From Polyangiaceae bacterium (lineage in GTDB: Bacteria > Myxococcota_A > Polyangia > Polyangiales > Polyangiaceae), in the NCBI GenBank assembly GCA_025937835.1, contig JAICQO010000006.1, positions 1-64,000 on the forward strand: a stretch of 64,000 nucleotides of DNA, in the 5' to 3' direction. Within the stretch, counting starts at the first letter, position 1; each line of letters starts with the position of its first letter. This document shows, piece by piece, positions 37,455 through 46,274 of the stretch. The position numbers and the translations under genes were made by a program. The notes under the pieces are model-generated. The model saw nothing but the letters and a program-made list of their open reading frames with translations, had not been told where the DNA came from and ran no database searches.

Positions 37455-37558
37455 TGCGCAACGCTAGCAAAGATCGCCAAAATTTCATGATTTCCGGCGA
37501 TCGGGGGCGTGCCCCGCCACTTGCCCAAGCCCTCCGGCAACGGTGCTACGGTCCGCCC

Positions 37559-38467
37559 GTGCCTGGCCTCCCCGCACGATTGCCGACCCCCCGACAGGCG
37601 GTGATGGTCTGGCTGCTCGGCATGGCGCTGCTCGTCGCCGTTGGGCTCGCGGTCGGTCTGGTGGCCGCGATGCTGGCTACTTCCGAGGGCTTGGCACCCG
37701 ACGCCGCCTTGGCGTTGATCAGCGACCCGGTCGCCTCACCGCTCGTCACGAGCCCGTACTGGATCTCCGCCAACATCGCGGCCAACGAGCTCGCCGTGCT
37801 GGGGCTTCTGGCGCTGTGGCGCCGGCGCACGCGTTCGCCGTACGCAGCGATCCTGCCGCTGTCGCGCCCGTCGCTGCGCGCGCTGCTCGGCGCCGTGCTC
37901 TTGCCCTTTGCGTTCGCGCCGCTCGCCGAGGTGGCGGGCGAGCTCGTGTACCGCGCGCTGCCGCGGCCGATCACCGCCGAGCACCTGGTGTTCGCTCTGG
38001 CCCGAAATCCCGAGCCGCTCGGCCTCGGCATGGCCCTGTTCGCCGCGGCGCTGCTCCCGGCCCTCGTCGAAGAGACGATGTTCCGCGGCTTCGTCACCAC
38101 CGCCTTTCGCAACAGCTCGTCGCTGGTCGCCCTGGTCTTGCCGAGCTTGATGTTCGGCCTGTTCCATCTCGAACCCACGCAGGCCGCGGGCACGGCCGTG
38201 CTCGGCATCGCCTTCGGCCTGGTGCGGCTCTACACGGGCTCGCTCTGGGCCTGTGTCGTCAGCCACTTCGCGTACAACGCCGGTGTGTTGCTCGAGGTGC
38301 GCTTCTTCGGCGCGCCGAACGACCACGTGATCCATTGGGGGCGGGTCGGGCTCGGGCTGCTGCTGGCGCTGCCCGCGTACGTCCTGCTCGTGGGCGATCT
38401 GTTGCACCGCTCGAAGACACTCTCGCGCCTCAGCCTGCGGCCGCCTCCGCGGAGCGAGGGACCGTGA
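37559..38467 (+). CDS. CPBP family intramembrane metalloprotease
   Basis: The protein is a CAAX-protease/bacteriocin-processing (Abi) type membrane enzyme of 302 residues with about eight hydrophobic helices. The CPBP motifs are present: EETMFRGF (EExxxR), FGLFHLEP (FxxxH) and the third motif HFAYNA (HxxxN). I chose GTG at 37559; the frame is open from 37454 but that part lacks membrane character, and ATG at 37604 is a further alternative. Its stop overlaps the GTG of the next gene (GTGA), starting a run of three coupled genes with two alpha/beta hydrolases. Confidence 0.85.
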   Translation: MPGLPARLPTPRQAVMVWLLGMALLVAVGLAVGLVAAMLATSEGLAPDAALALISDPVASPLVTSPYWISANIAANELAVLGLLALWRRRTRSPYAAILPLSRPSLRALLGAVLLPFAFAPLAEVAGELVYRALPRPITAEHLVFALARNPEPLGLGMALFAAALLPALVEETMFRGFVTTAFRNSSSLVALVLPSLMFGLFHLEPTQAAGTAVLGIAFGLVRLYTGSLWACVVSHFAYNAGVLLEVRFFGAPNDHVIHWGRVGLGLLLALPAYVLLVGDLLHRSKTLSRLSLRPPPRSEGP

Positions 38468-39366
38468 GCTCACTGCTGCTGTCGCGACGCGCGCTCTTGT
38501 CCGGCGTACCGGCTGCCGCCGTAGCCCGCTCGCCCACGACCGGGTTCGACGTGCTCGAGCTGCCCGTGGGAAACACCAAGCTCCTCGGCAACTCGCTGCT
38601 CGTGATCAGCCCGCGGCGGCGCGCGGCCAAAGACAGCCTGCCCGTGGTCGTGCTGCTGCACGGCCTGGGGGAAACGCACGATCAGCGCGCGGGGCTGTTC
38701 GCCTGGCTCGGACCCTACGGGCTCGGGCGGGCGTGGGAGCGGCTTGAGCATCCGCCGCTCGAGCGCGAGCGCGAAGCCTTCGTCAGTGAGCCCGAGTACG
38801 CGGAGCTGAACCGCTCGCTCTCGGACCAACCGTTTCAGGGTCTGGTCGCGGTGTGTCCGTTCATGCCCAATCCGTACGCGAGCAAGGACTCGGCAACGCG
38901 CCTCGAGCTCTACGCACGGGCTCTCGTAGAAGAGGTGCTGCCCGGCGTGCGAGCGCGCGTGCCGGCCGCAGCGAAGGACGCGGCGCGCACGTGTATCGCG
39001 GGCGTCTCGCTCGGGGGAGCCGTCGCGATCGAGGTCCTGGTGCGCCAGACCGCCGCATTCGGGGCGCTGGCGGCCGTTCAAGGTGCGTACGGTACGCGGC
39101 TCGCGCCCGTGCTGGCACGCCGCATCGCCGAAGCGGGCGCGCCGCGCGCTGCGTACGTGGCCAGCTCGTCGGGCGATCCGTATCGCGCCGCCAACGTCGA
39201 GCTCGCCAAACAGCTCGAAAAGCGGAACATCCCCACGCAGGCCTCGCTGCGCAAGGGCCCGCACAGCCAGGGCTGGCTCGTCGAAATTGGCTCGCTCGAG
39301 CTGCTGCTCTGGTGCGATCGCGCGCTGCGCGGCCAGAACGCGACCACGCACAGCGGAGCTGCGTGA
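38464..39366 (+). CDS. Exported alpha/beta hydrolase (esterase-like)
   Basis: The 300-residue protein begins with a twin-arginine-like signal (SRRALLSG plus a hydrophobic run). It has an esterase fold with VVVLLHGLGE, nucleophile elbow GVSLGG (Ser), an acid in SGDPY and a His in KGPHSQGW. It probably acts on ester substrates in the envelope. GTG at 38464 overlaps the CPBP protease stop by 4 bp, and its own stop overlaps the next hydrolase by one base, so all three are translated together. Confidence 0.75.
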   Translation: MSSLLLSRRALLSGVPAAAVARSPTTGFDVLELPVGNTKLLGNSLLVISPRRRAAKDSLPVVVLLHGLGETHDQRAGLFAWLGPYGLGRAWERLEHPPLEREREAFVSEPEYAELNRSLSDQPFQGLVAVCPFMPNPYASKDSATRLELYARALVEEVLPGVRARVPAAAKDAARTCIAGVSLGGAVAIEVLVRQTAAFGALAAVQGAYGTRLAPVLARRIAEAGAPRAAYVASSSGDPYRAANVELAKQLEKRNIPTQASLRKGPHSQGWLVEIGSLELLLWCDRALRGQNATTHSGAA

Positions 39367-40409
39367 TGCTGCGGCGCATGACCCATCGCTTCGTCGAGAG
39401 CGCGGCGTCCGCCTTCGACGTCGCGCTCAAGAACGCGGTCGCGCGCCGCGCCGAGCGCGAGCCGAACAGCGACCAGCACGAGAGCCGGCTTGCGCTGCTT
39501 TCTCGGCTCGCCGAGAGCTACCCGCGCGCACCGTCGCACGAGTTCTTCGAGCCGGGTGCGCCGATCGAGCCGAGCGCGCGGCAGCGCCGCGACGATCGCG
39601 GTCGCACCGTCTCGGATCTGCTCTGGACGAGCCGCTACACGCCGTACCTCGCGGACTTCGGCGAACGTTACCTCGCCCACGTCGACAACCAGGTCGCTTC
39701 GGCACGGCTCTTCACCCGCGGCGGGCCGCGGCCGATCGCGGTGTTGGTGCACGGCTACCTGTCCGGTCACTACGGCGTCGAGCAGCGCATCTGGCCGATT
39801 GACGAGCTCGACGACGCCGGCTTCGACGTCGCGCTGTTCGTCCTGCCGTTTCACGCCAAGCGAGCGGGCGCGCGGCGCGGCGCGCCGCTTTTCCCGGGGC
39901 GCGACCCGCGTTACACGAACGAAGGCTTCCGCCAGGCCGTCGGAGATCTGCGCGGTTTCGTGCGCTACCTCCGGAGCACCGGTCATCCGCGGGTCGGCTT
40001 GTTCGGCATGAGCCTAGGTGGCTACACCGCAGCGCTCACCGCCAGCGTCGAACCCAACCTCGACTTCCTGGTGCCGGTCGTACCGCTCGCCTGCCTGGCC
40101 GACTTCAGCCGCGAGCAGGGCTTGCTCGGCGAGCGAGCGACCGAGAGCGACTCCCTGCACCGCGCGCTCGAAGCCGTGTATCGAGGCGTGAGCCCGCTCG
40201 GCGCTCCGTCGCTCGTCCGGCCGGAGCGCATCGTCGTGGTCGGCGCTCGAGCCGATCGCATCACGCCGATCAGCCACGCCCGCAGGCTCGCCACCCACCT
40301 CTCCGCACCCTTGGTCGCCTTTCGCGGCGGCCACCTGTTGCAGCTCGGGCGAGAAAAGGCTTTCGAGCGCGTGTTCCGCCTGCTCGAAACCGTGCGCGAC
40401 GCTGGCTAA
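39366..40409 (+). CDS. Alpha/beta hydrolase, ABHD18-like
   Basis: The 347-residue protein has an N-terminal ~110-residue extension, then an alpha/beta hydrolase fold with AVLVHGYLSGHYG, LPFHAKRAG, nucleophile elbow FGMSLGGYTAAL and a C-terminal His in FRGGHLLQLG; an acid is likely in GARADRITP. The pattern of TNEGFRQAVGDLR before the elbow resembles the ABHD18/DUF2048 family. No signal peptide is seen. It is the third gene of the CPBP-hydrolase-hydrolase unit (TGATG overlap). Confidence 0.8.
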   Translation: MLRRMTHRFVESAASAFDVALKNAVARRAEREPNSDQHESRLALLSRLAESYPRAPSHEFFEPGAPIEPSARQRRDDRGRTVSDLLWTSRYTPYLADFGERYLAHVDNQVASARLFTRGGPRPIAVLVHGYLSGHYGVEQRIWPIDELDDAGFDVALFVLPFHAKRAGARRGAPLFPGRDPRYTNEGFRQAVGDLRGFVRYLRSTGHPRVGLFGMSLGGYTAALTASVEPNLDFLVPVVPLACLADFSREQGLLGERATESDSLHRALEAVYRGVSPLGAPSLVRPERIVVVGARADRITPISHARRLATHLSAPLVAFRGGHLLQLGREKAFERVFRLLETVRDAG

Positions 40410-40447
40410 GCCTTTGCCGCGTTCGCGGGCCGCGGTATCTTCGCGGG

Positions 40448-42271
40448 ATGTTCGGGTACGGGTCGAGGTGTGCGTGCTTCGTCTTATTTCTTGCGACGTT
40501 CGGCTGCGGAGAGGCCAACGGCGGCGGCGCGAGCGGTAGCGGCGCTGCGCCGAACGGCGCGGGCACGGGCGGAGCCGCCGGTTCCGCGAGCGGCGGCTCG
40601 AACGCGGGGGGCGTGAAGAGCTCGACCACGCCGATGATCCCGATCGAGCCCGGCGGGCCTCCGCCCGAGTGTCTGCGCGAAGTGACCTTGACCGGGGTCA
40701 CCCTCCTCGAACCGCCGCCTTTCGACCTGGTGATCGTCGCCGATCACTCGGGCAGCCTGGCCTGGTCTCGCGAGGAGCTCGCGGAAGGCCTCACCGACCT
40801 GCTCGACAACGTGCGCGGCCGCTCCGTGCGGATTTCGCTGCTCACGCCGACTCAATACGGAGCCTCGAGCGCGCTCGCTCAGATGCCGCTGAGCGGCGAC
40901 GACCTCGTGTTGTGGAAGGACCCCGCCACCGGCCTTGCCTACGAGAACGCGGTGACGGAGTTCACGCGCACCTGCACGGATTTCAACGGCGCGCCGATGC
41001 CCTGCCCGGACGCTCTGAGCAGCACGCCCGTCAAGATCCGCGGCGAGTGGTCGTTCCGCATGCCGCAGCCGATCGCGGTGCTGACGCCGGAGCTCGACGA
41101 GGCGGCCTTCGCCGCGCAGCAAGCCCAGGTCTCGAGTGCGATCCTGGCGCTCGGCGCCAACGGCTCTTCCGTGGAACAGCCTCTGTGCACGCTCGGCCGC
41201 TATGTCACGCAGGACCAGGCCTCGCTCCCGAGCCACGCCGTGTTCCTGATCATCTCCGACGAGGACGACACCAGCCTGCCCCGGGAATGCCTGGCTGGCT
41301 ACGACGCCGAGGTGCGCGACACCGCCCCGAGCTACACCCCCTGCGACACGGCGGACTGCGACGCCTACCGCTACTCGATTGCAGGCCGCGTCAAGTTCCA
41401 ACAACTCGCGCTGCGCTGCGCTGCCTTCGACGACGTGGGCAATCCGATCCCGGGCACCGAGCAGCCGATTGGTCTCAGCGACGGCAGCTCGACCGGCTGC
41501 GACTCCCTGGGCGAGGGCCCGTGCACGACCGAAGAGTTCACGAAGGCGGCCCCGTTCTGCGACTCGGGCCTCGAGCTCGTGGGTTGCGACCGCGAGTGCA
41601 TCGACACCGAGCTCGCTTGCAGCCTCGACCGTGCGAGCCGCGACATCGACGTGTGCACGAGCTCCTTCGAGGACAACGGCACCACCTATCGAGACCTGGC
41701 GGACTACTGCGCGAGGGTCTGGAAGGTCACGTCCGGCACCTGCAGCACGAGCGGCGTCAACATCGTGCCGTCGCAGAACGTGACCGGTGGCCTCACGCCG
41801 CGGCCGCTCGTGTCCGGCAACGACGTCGCCGAGCTCTCGAAATACATCCACCAGAACGCCACCGAAAAGTTCGGCGCCGAAAACTACCTCGCCGAGGCCA
41901 TCGTCTTCGACCCCGCGTTCTCGTGCCCGATCAACGCCGGCCAGAGCTACGCCGAGAACCTGGTCGAGTTCGTCGGAGACCGCAGCAAAGTGTTCCCGCT
42001 CTGCGAGTCGTACGCGCCGGCCTTGAACGGCATCTGGGGTTTCGCGCAGAGCCTGATCACCACCAGCTACCCCCTGAAAATCAAATCCGACGAGCACGTC
42101 ACGGCCGTCGTGATCATCGGCAAAGACGGCGCCGAGCGCACGCTGGACGCCACCCAGTACGAACACGACGAAAAAACCGGCATCCTCGAAATCAACCGCG
42201 ACGCCATCCGCGGCACCGACACCACCCTGCGCGTCGAAATCACCTCTGAGTGCCGTAAAATCATCGAGTAA
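40448..42271 (+). CDS. Large Cys-rich vWA-like lipoprotein
   Basis: The 607-residue protein has lipobox ATFGC (Cys about 20), a Gly/Ser/Ala linker and a vWA-like domain from ~95. The MIDAS-type sequence is VADHSGSL, and the later strand FLIISDEDDTS fits the fold. Many Cys pairs follow (CDTADCDAY, CDRECIDTELAC, CTSSFED), and the C-terminal ~80 residues are a beta-rich module (VTAVVIIGKDGAERTL). It is the third vWA-type lipoprotein in 10 kb. An interspersed inverted-repeat element begins 24 bp after the stop. Confidence 0.7.
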   Translation: MFGYGSRCACFVLFLATFGCGEANGGGASGSGAAPNGAGTGGAAGSASGGSNAGGVKSSTTPMIPIEPGGPPPECLREVTLTGVTLLEPPPFDLVIVADHSGSLAWSREELAEGLTDLLDNVRGRSVRISLLTPTQYGASSALAQMPLSGDDLVLWKDPATGLAYENAVTEFTRTCTDFNGAPMPCPDALSSTPVKIRGEWSFRMPQPIAVLTPELDEAAFAAQQAQVSSAILALGANGSSVEQPLCTLGRYVTQDQASLPSHAVFLIISDEDDTSLPRECLAGYDAEVRDTAPSYTPCDTADCDAYRYSIAGRVKFQQLALRCAAFDDVGNPIPGTEQPIGLSDGSSTGCDSLGEGPCTTEEFTKAAPFCDSGLELVGCDRECIDTELACSLDRASRDIDVCTSSFEDNGTTYRDLADYCARVWKVTSGTCSTSGVNIVPSQNVTGGLTPRPLVSGNDVAELSKYIHQNATEKFGAENYLAEAIVFDPAFSCPINAGQSYAENLVEFVGDRSKVFPLCESYAPALNGIWGFAQSLITTSYPLKIKSDEHVTAVVIIGKDGAERTLDATQYEHDEKTGILEINRDAIRGTDTTLRVEITSECRKIIE

Positions 42272-42294
42272 AAGCTCGGAACGCCGTGTGCGAT

Positions 42295-42479
42295 CGGGCA
42301 ACAAGAAGACTGGAAGGGTTGAAGTTCGGGAAGGGATTTTTTGGGGGCGGGCCAGCTCCGTCAACTCGAGCGAGAAGAGAGCGGCCGCAAGCCGCCAGTC
42401 CCGACACCGCAGCAGACCAACCCCAATCAAATAAAACTTCCCGATCTTCTCCCCTTCTCATCTTCTGATTGCATCCCCT
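42295..42479. repeat. Inverted-repeat element, copy 1 (about 185 bp)
   Basis: The left arm (from CGGGCAACAAGAAGAC, 42295-42350) and right arm (42427-42479, read on the minus strand GGGATGCAATCAGAAGA) are imperfect inverted repeats of about 50 bp. Both are rich in GGAAG and end inward in a T-run plus G-run. The centre contains GCGGCCGC (42381-42388). A second element with the same arm sequence, length and central octamer lies at 60220-60401. No open frame is carried. Both copies sit just after stop codons, so they may act as strong terminators or be MITE/REP-like elements. Confidence 0.7.
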
Positions 42480-42672
42480 CGTATTACGACGTCAGTGCCG
42501 TAACACTGCACTCGTTGCGAGCGGCGCAGCGCGCACTGTGTTTGTCGCACATTGGAGTCCTGAGACCGCGTGACACGATATCTGCTGGAACTGGCGATGT
42601 AATTCGTCGAAGCGCGCGTGTCTCGATCTAGGGCGTTGACCGCGGGAGCGCGTCGTGTATTTCCGTTGAAGG
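42480..42672. other. Intergenic region upstream of 42673 gene
   Basis: This ~190-bp tract after the repeat element has a lower G+C look than its surroundings and should hold the promoter of the lipoprotein gene at 42673. GAAGG directly precedes the ATG, closer than usual. I see no clear sigma factor boxes, hairpin or further gene. Confidence 0.3.
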
Positions 42673-43515
42673 ATGGGAACCTTTCTTCTGCGGGTCGGGG
42701 CGCTCGGTGCGTGCTTGGTTGGGTGCGGTGGTCAGGCGGTGCCGCAAGCGGAGCAGCCCGTTGCGGCGCCGAAGCCCGCGCCCGCCGTCGCAGCGAAGAG
42801 CGCGCCCGCGCCCGCGCCCGCGCCCCTGGCCGAGCTCGAGCCGGCGCCGAGCGAGAGCGTGGCGGCGGCTCCGATTGAAGGCGAATCGTCGAGCCGCGAG
42901 GTGCCGGCGGCGTGCAGCGGCGGCGACGGTTGCTTCCCGGATCCCGGCTTTACCGAGCGTTTGTGCCGCGGAAAGTTTCCGAGCGTCTCGCTCGCGATGT
43001 TCGCCAAGGCCGCGCCCTGGAAGCACTTGTTCGTGCAGGCTGTCTCGATCGAGCCGATCAACGTTCACGGCGGGCCGCGCAGCGAGTCGATGATGAGCTT
43101 CGGGGAAGAGGTCGTGGTGCTGCGGCGCCGCGGGCCGGGCTCCGGCAAGAGCGTGCAGATGTCGGGCCCCACCGATCTCGACGTGCTGCGCTGGGACGGC
43201 ACCTGCGCGACGATCCGCGAGGAGCTGTTCGTGACGTACAACCAGGGCGTCGTCACGGCACCCCACATCGTCTGGAAGTACCTCGACGACTCGGTGCAGG
43301 AAGGGCTCCGCAAGAACGCCGCGGTCGAACACGCCATGACCCGAGAGCGCAAGAGCTGCCGCGACTCGTCCCCCACCAAGCGCACCCCCGACTGCGACAA
43401 GGCCATGAAGAAGCTCACCGACACGATCGTGCTCGCGGTGCGCTCGGGTCTCGACGTGCCGAAACCCGAGACGACGCCGGAGTGGCGGAGCGCGCTGCCG
43501 ACGGCGTCGCGTTAG
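42673..43515 (+). CDS. Putative lipoprotein of unknown function
   Basis: The 280-residue protein has a signal peptide with lipobox LVGC (Cys about 18) and an Ala/Pro-rich spacer (about 20-75), then a compact C-terminal domain of ~190 residues with CSGGDGC, CRGKFPSVSL and C..C pairs (CRDSSPTKRTPDC). The C-terminal domain contains LDVLRWDGTCATIREELF, which looks like a conserved core, but I do not recognise the family. It follows the inverted-repeat element and precedes an alpha/beta hydrolase gene on the same strand. Confidence 0.65.
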   Translation: MGTFLLRVGALGACLVGCGGQAVPQAEQPVAAPKPAPAVAAKSAPAPAPAPLAELEPAPSESVAAAPIEGESSSREVPAACSGGDGCFPDPGFTERLCRGKFPSVSLAMFAKAAPWKHLFVQAVSIEPINVHGGPRSESMMSFGEEVVVLRRRGPGSGKSVQMSGPTDLDVLRWDGTCATIREELFVTYNQGVVTAPHIVWKYLDDSVQEGLRKNAAVEHAMTRERKSCRDSSPTKRTPDCDKAMKKLTDTIVLAVRSGLDVPKPETTPEWRSALPTASR

Positions 43516-43640
43516 CGCAAGGTGCGCTCCGCCTCGCTGTGACGCGGCCGCACGTCCGTCGCGAGAGTTCGGGCGATCCGACCACGAATCGGGGCCAGAT
43601 GCCGCTGCGGTCCTGGTACGTCGCTTGCTGCCCGAAGGCC

Positions 43641-44546
43641 ATGACCAAACCCTGGTTCGTGTCGCTGGCCGTGACGGCCGCGTGCACCGGTAGTGATGTC
43701 CCCCCGGCAGCCTCCTCGGGGGATGCTACGAGCGACAGGCCCGAGGCCGGGCAGAACGTCGGGAGGGTCGCGTCCAGAGACGGAACGCAAATCGCCTTCG
43801 AGAAATTCGGGCGCGGGGACGCCCTCGTGATCGTGGGCGGCGCGTTGTCCGATCGAAGCGGAGCCAAGCCGCTGGCGGCCGCGCTCGGCGATCACTTCAC
43901 GGTCTACACCTACGATCGTCGAGGCCGGGGCGAGAGCGGCGACACCCAGCCTTACTCCGTTGACCGCGAAATCGAAGACCTAGAAGCGGTCATCGAACGA
44001 GCCGGGAAGCGCGCTCGCGTCTACGGGGTCTCCTCCGGGGCCGCGCTGGCGCTGCAAGCAACCGTCAAGATGCCGTCCAGGGTCGTCCAGCTCGCGGTCT
44101 ACGAGCCGCCGTACGGTCAGGAGCAGAGCGCGTACGACCGCCAGAAGGCGAACGTCAATCGGATCGTGGAGGCGGGTCAACCCGGCGACGCGGCGGAGTT
44201 CTTCCTGGCTGAAATCGGCACGCCGCCCGAGGCCATCGACGACATGAAGCGCTCTCCGGAGTGGAAGCGCATGGCAAAAATCGACTTTACGCTGGCCTAC
44301 GACTACGCCGTGCTCGGCGACGGCCAGGTGCCGGAAGCGGTCGCGCAGATCACCGCCCCCACGCTGGTGATGGACGGCGAGAAAAGCATGCCCTTCATCC
44401 GGCCGAGCGCCGACCGCATCGCCGAGCTGATCCCGAACTCACGGCAGAGGACGCTGGCTGGCCAGACTCATCAAGCCAAGCCCGAAGCGGTTGCGCCGGT
44501 GCTGATCGAGTTTTTCTCGAGCTCCGAGCCGACGGCCTCGCGGTAG
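43641..44546 (+). CDS. Alpha/beta hydrolase, putative lipoprotein
   Basis: The 301-residue protein has a short signal segment ending in VTAAC (candidate lipidated Cys about 16) and a classical alpha/beta hydrolase: TVYTYDRRGRGESGD, nucleophile elbow YGVSSGAALAL, acid in LVMDGEKS and His in GQTHQAK. Hydrolases of this group act on small esters, lactones or halides; the substrate is not predictable. ATG at 43641 is chosen because it opens the signal peptide; ATG at 43598 is an alternative. Confidence 0.8.
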   Translation: MTKPWFVSLAVTAACTGSDVPPAASSGDATSDRPEAGQNVGRVASRDGTQIAFEKFGRGDALVIVGGALSDRSGAKPLAAALGDHFTVYTYDRRGRGESGDTQPYSVDREIEDLEAVIERAGKRARVYGVSSGAALALQATVKMPSRVVQLAVYEPPYGQEQSAYDRQKANVNRIVEAGQPGDAAEFFLAEIGTPPEAIDDMKRSPEWKRMAKIDFTLAYDYAVLGDGQVPEAVAQITAPTLVMDGEKSMPFIRPSADRIAELIPNSRQRTLAGQTHQAKPEAVAPVLIEFFSSSEPTASR

Positions 44547-44550
44547 CCCT

Positions 44551-46212
44551 TCACTTCAACGCGCGGCGAAGGATCTTGCCGACGTTGGTCTTGGGCATTT
44601 CCGTGCGGAATTCGACGTGCTTCGGCACCTTGTAGCCGGCGAGCCGGGTGCGACAGAAGTCGATCAGGTCCTTCTCGCTGGCCTGGTTGTTGCGGCGAAC
44701 CACGACGATTTTCACGACCTCGCCGGAGTGCGGATCGGGGACGCCTATCGCGCCGACCTCGGCGACGTCCGGGTGCTCCGCGACCACGCCCTCGACCTCG
44801 TTCGGGTACACGTTGAAGCCCGAGACCAGGATCATGTCCTTCTTGCGGTCCACGATCTTGAGGAAGCCGTCCGCGTCGATCTCGGCCACGTCACCGGTGA
44901 ATAGCCAGCCGTCCTTGAGCACCCGCGCCGTCTCGTCGGGGCGGTTCCAATAGCCCTTCATCACCTGCGGGCCGCGGATGACGAGCTCGCCGGCCTGACC
45001 GGGCGCGGCATCGTTGCCGTCGTCGTCGACCAGGCGGACCTCGGTGGACGGGAAGGGCAGCCCGATCGTCCCGACGCGGTCGGTGCCATCGACGGGGTTA
45101 CACGCGACGACCGGCGACGCTTCCGTCAGACCGTAACCCTCGATGACCACGCTCTTCGTGGTGCGCTTCCATTTCTCGGCAACCGAGCGCTGCAGCGCCA
45201 TCGCGCCCGCGACCGTCAGCTTGGTTCGCGAGAAGTCGATTTGCGAGAAGCCAGGCTGGTTCATGAGCGCGTTCAAGAGCGTGCTCACGGCCGTGACGAC
45301 CGTGAACTCGCGCGTCTGCAAGAGCTTGATGAACGCGGGGAAATCGCGCGGGTTCGTGACCAGCACGTTGAGCCCGCCGTACTTCATGAACACCAGGCAA
45401 TTCACGGTCAGCGAGAACACGTGATAGAGCGGAAGCGGCGTGATCACGACCTCGCCGCCCTCCACGAAGCGCGGCGACATCCAAGCCGAGGCCTGCTCCA
45501 TGTTGGCCACGACGTTGCGGTGCGTGAGCATCGCGCCCTTGGCTTCGCCGGTCGTGCCGCCCGTGTACTGCAGAAACGCCAGATCCTCCGAAGAGACGCC
45601 CACGTCGCTGAAGGCGCCGGCGCGCCGCCCGCGCTCGAGCGCCTCGCGAATACCGATGGCGTTCGGGATCCGATACCGCGGCACCATCTTCTTCACGTGC
45701 TTGACGACCGCGTTCACGACCAGGCGCTTGGCCGTGGGGAACAGATCGCCGAGCTCGGTCACGATCACGTGCGGCTTGCCGAGCGAGTCGACGATCTCCG
45801 CCAGCTTGTCCGCGAAGTTTGCGAGGATCACGATCGCTTTGACGCCCGCGTCCCGGTACTGGTGCTCCATCTCGCGCGTCGTGTAGAGCGGGTTGGTGTT
45901 GACCACCACGAGCCCCGCCCGCAACGCGCCGAACAGCACGACGGGATACTGGAGCACGTTCGGCATTTGAATGCCGATGCGATCCCCCTTCGAGAGCTTC
46001 AGGTCGCGCGACAAGAACGCCGCGAACTCGCCGCTCAGCCGCTCGATGTCGGCGAACGACAGCGTGACCCCCATGTTTTCGAAGCAGGGGCGGTCTGCGA
46101 AGCGCCCGCACGCGGAGTGGAACGCCTCCACCACCGACTTGTAGCGGTCAGCGTCGATCTCCGCGGGCACGCCGCGCGGATAGCTCTTTTGCCAGGTGCT
46201 GGTGTCGATCAT
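44551..46212 (-). CDS. fadD: Long-chain fatty-acid--CoA ligase (AMP-binding)
   Basis: The 553-residue ANL-superfamily enzyme adenylates fatty acids with ATP and transfers them to CoA. The AMP-binding motif YTGGTTGEAKGA, GYGLTEASP, the hinge TGDVAEIDADGF and the catalytic Lys in TNVGKILRRALK are all present. The length matches FadD. The frame is open to 46434, but ATG at 46212 starts the normal N-terminus (about MIDTSTWQKSYP). It ends 4 bp from the convergent hydrolase. Whether it serves degradation or lipid activation is not shown by context. Confidence 0.9.
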   Translation of the reverse strand: MIDTSTWQKSYPRGVPAEIDADRYKSVVEAFHSACGRFADRPCFENMGVTLSFADIERLSGEFAAFLSRDLKLSKGDRIGIQMPNVLQYPVVLFGALRAGLVVVNTNPLYTTREMEHQYRDAGVKAIVILANFADKLAEIVDSLGKPHVIVTELGDLFPTAKRLVVNAVVKHVKKMVPRYRIPNAIGIREALERGRRAGAFSDVGVSSEDLAFLQYTGGTTGEAKGAMLTHRNVVANMEQASAWMSPRFVEGGEVVITPLPLYHVFSLTVNCLVFMKYGGLNVLVTNPRDFPAFIKLLQTREFTVVTAVSTLLNALMNQPGFSQIDFSRTKLTVAGAMALQRSVAEKWKRTTKSVVIEGYGLTEASPVVACNPVDGTDRVGTIGLPFPSTEVRLVDDDGNDAAPGQAGELVIRGPQVMKGYWNRPDETARVLKDGWLFTGDVAEIDADGFLKIVDRKKDMILVSGFNVYPNEVEGVVAEHPDVAEVGAIGVPDPHSGEVVKIVVVRRNNQASEKDLIDFCRTRLAGYKVPKHVEFRTEMPKTNVGKILRRALK

Positions 46213-46274
46213 GGCGGGATCGGAAAAGTAGTGCCCCGCCCCCGAAGTAACAATCGTTTCTTGTTTGCTCTCGG

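Noticed and set aside
40484-42430. 648-codon minus-strand ORF opposite the large vWA-like lipoprotein.
   Set aside because: The plus-strand frame has a lipobox, MIDAS motif and Cys pairs; the antisense frame has no family features.
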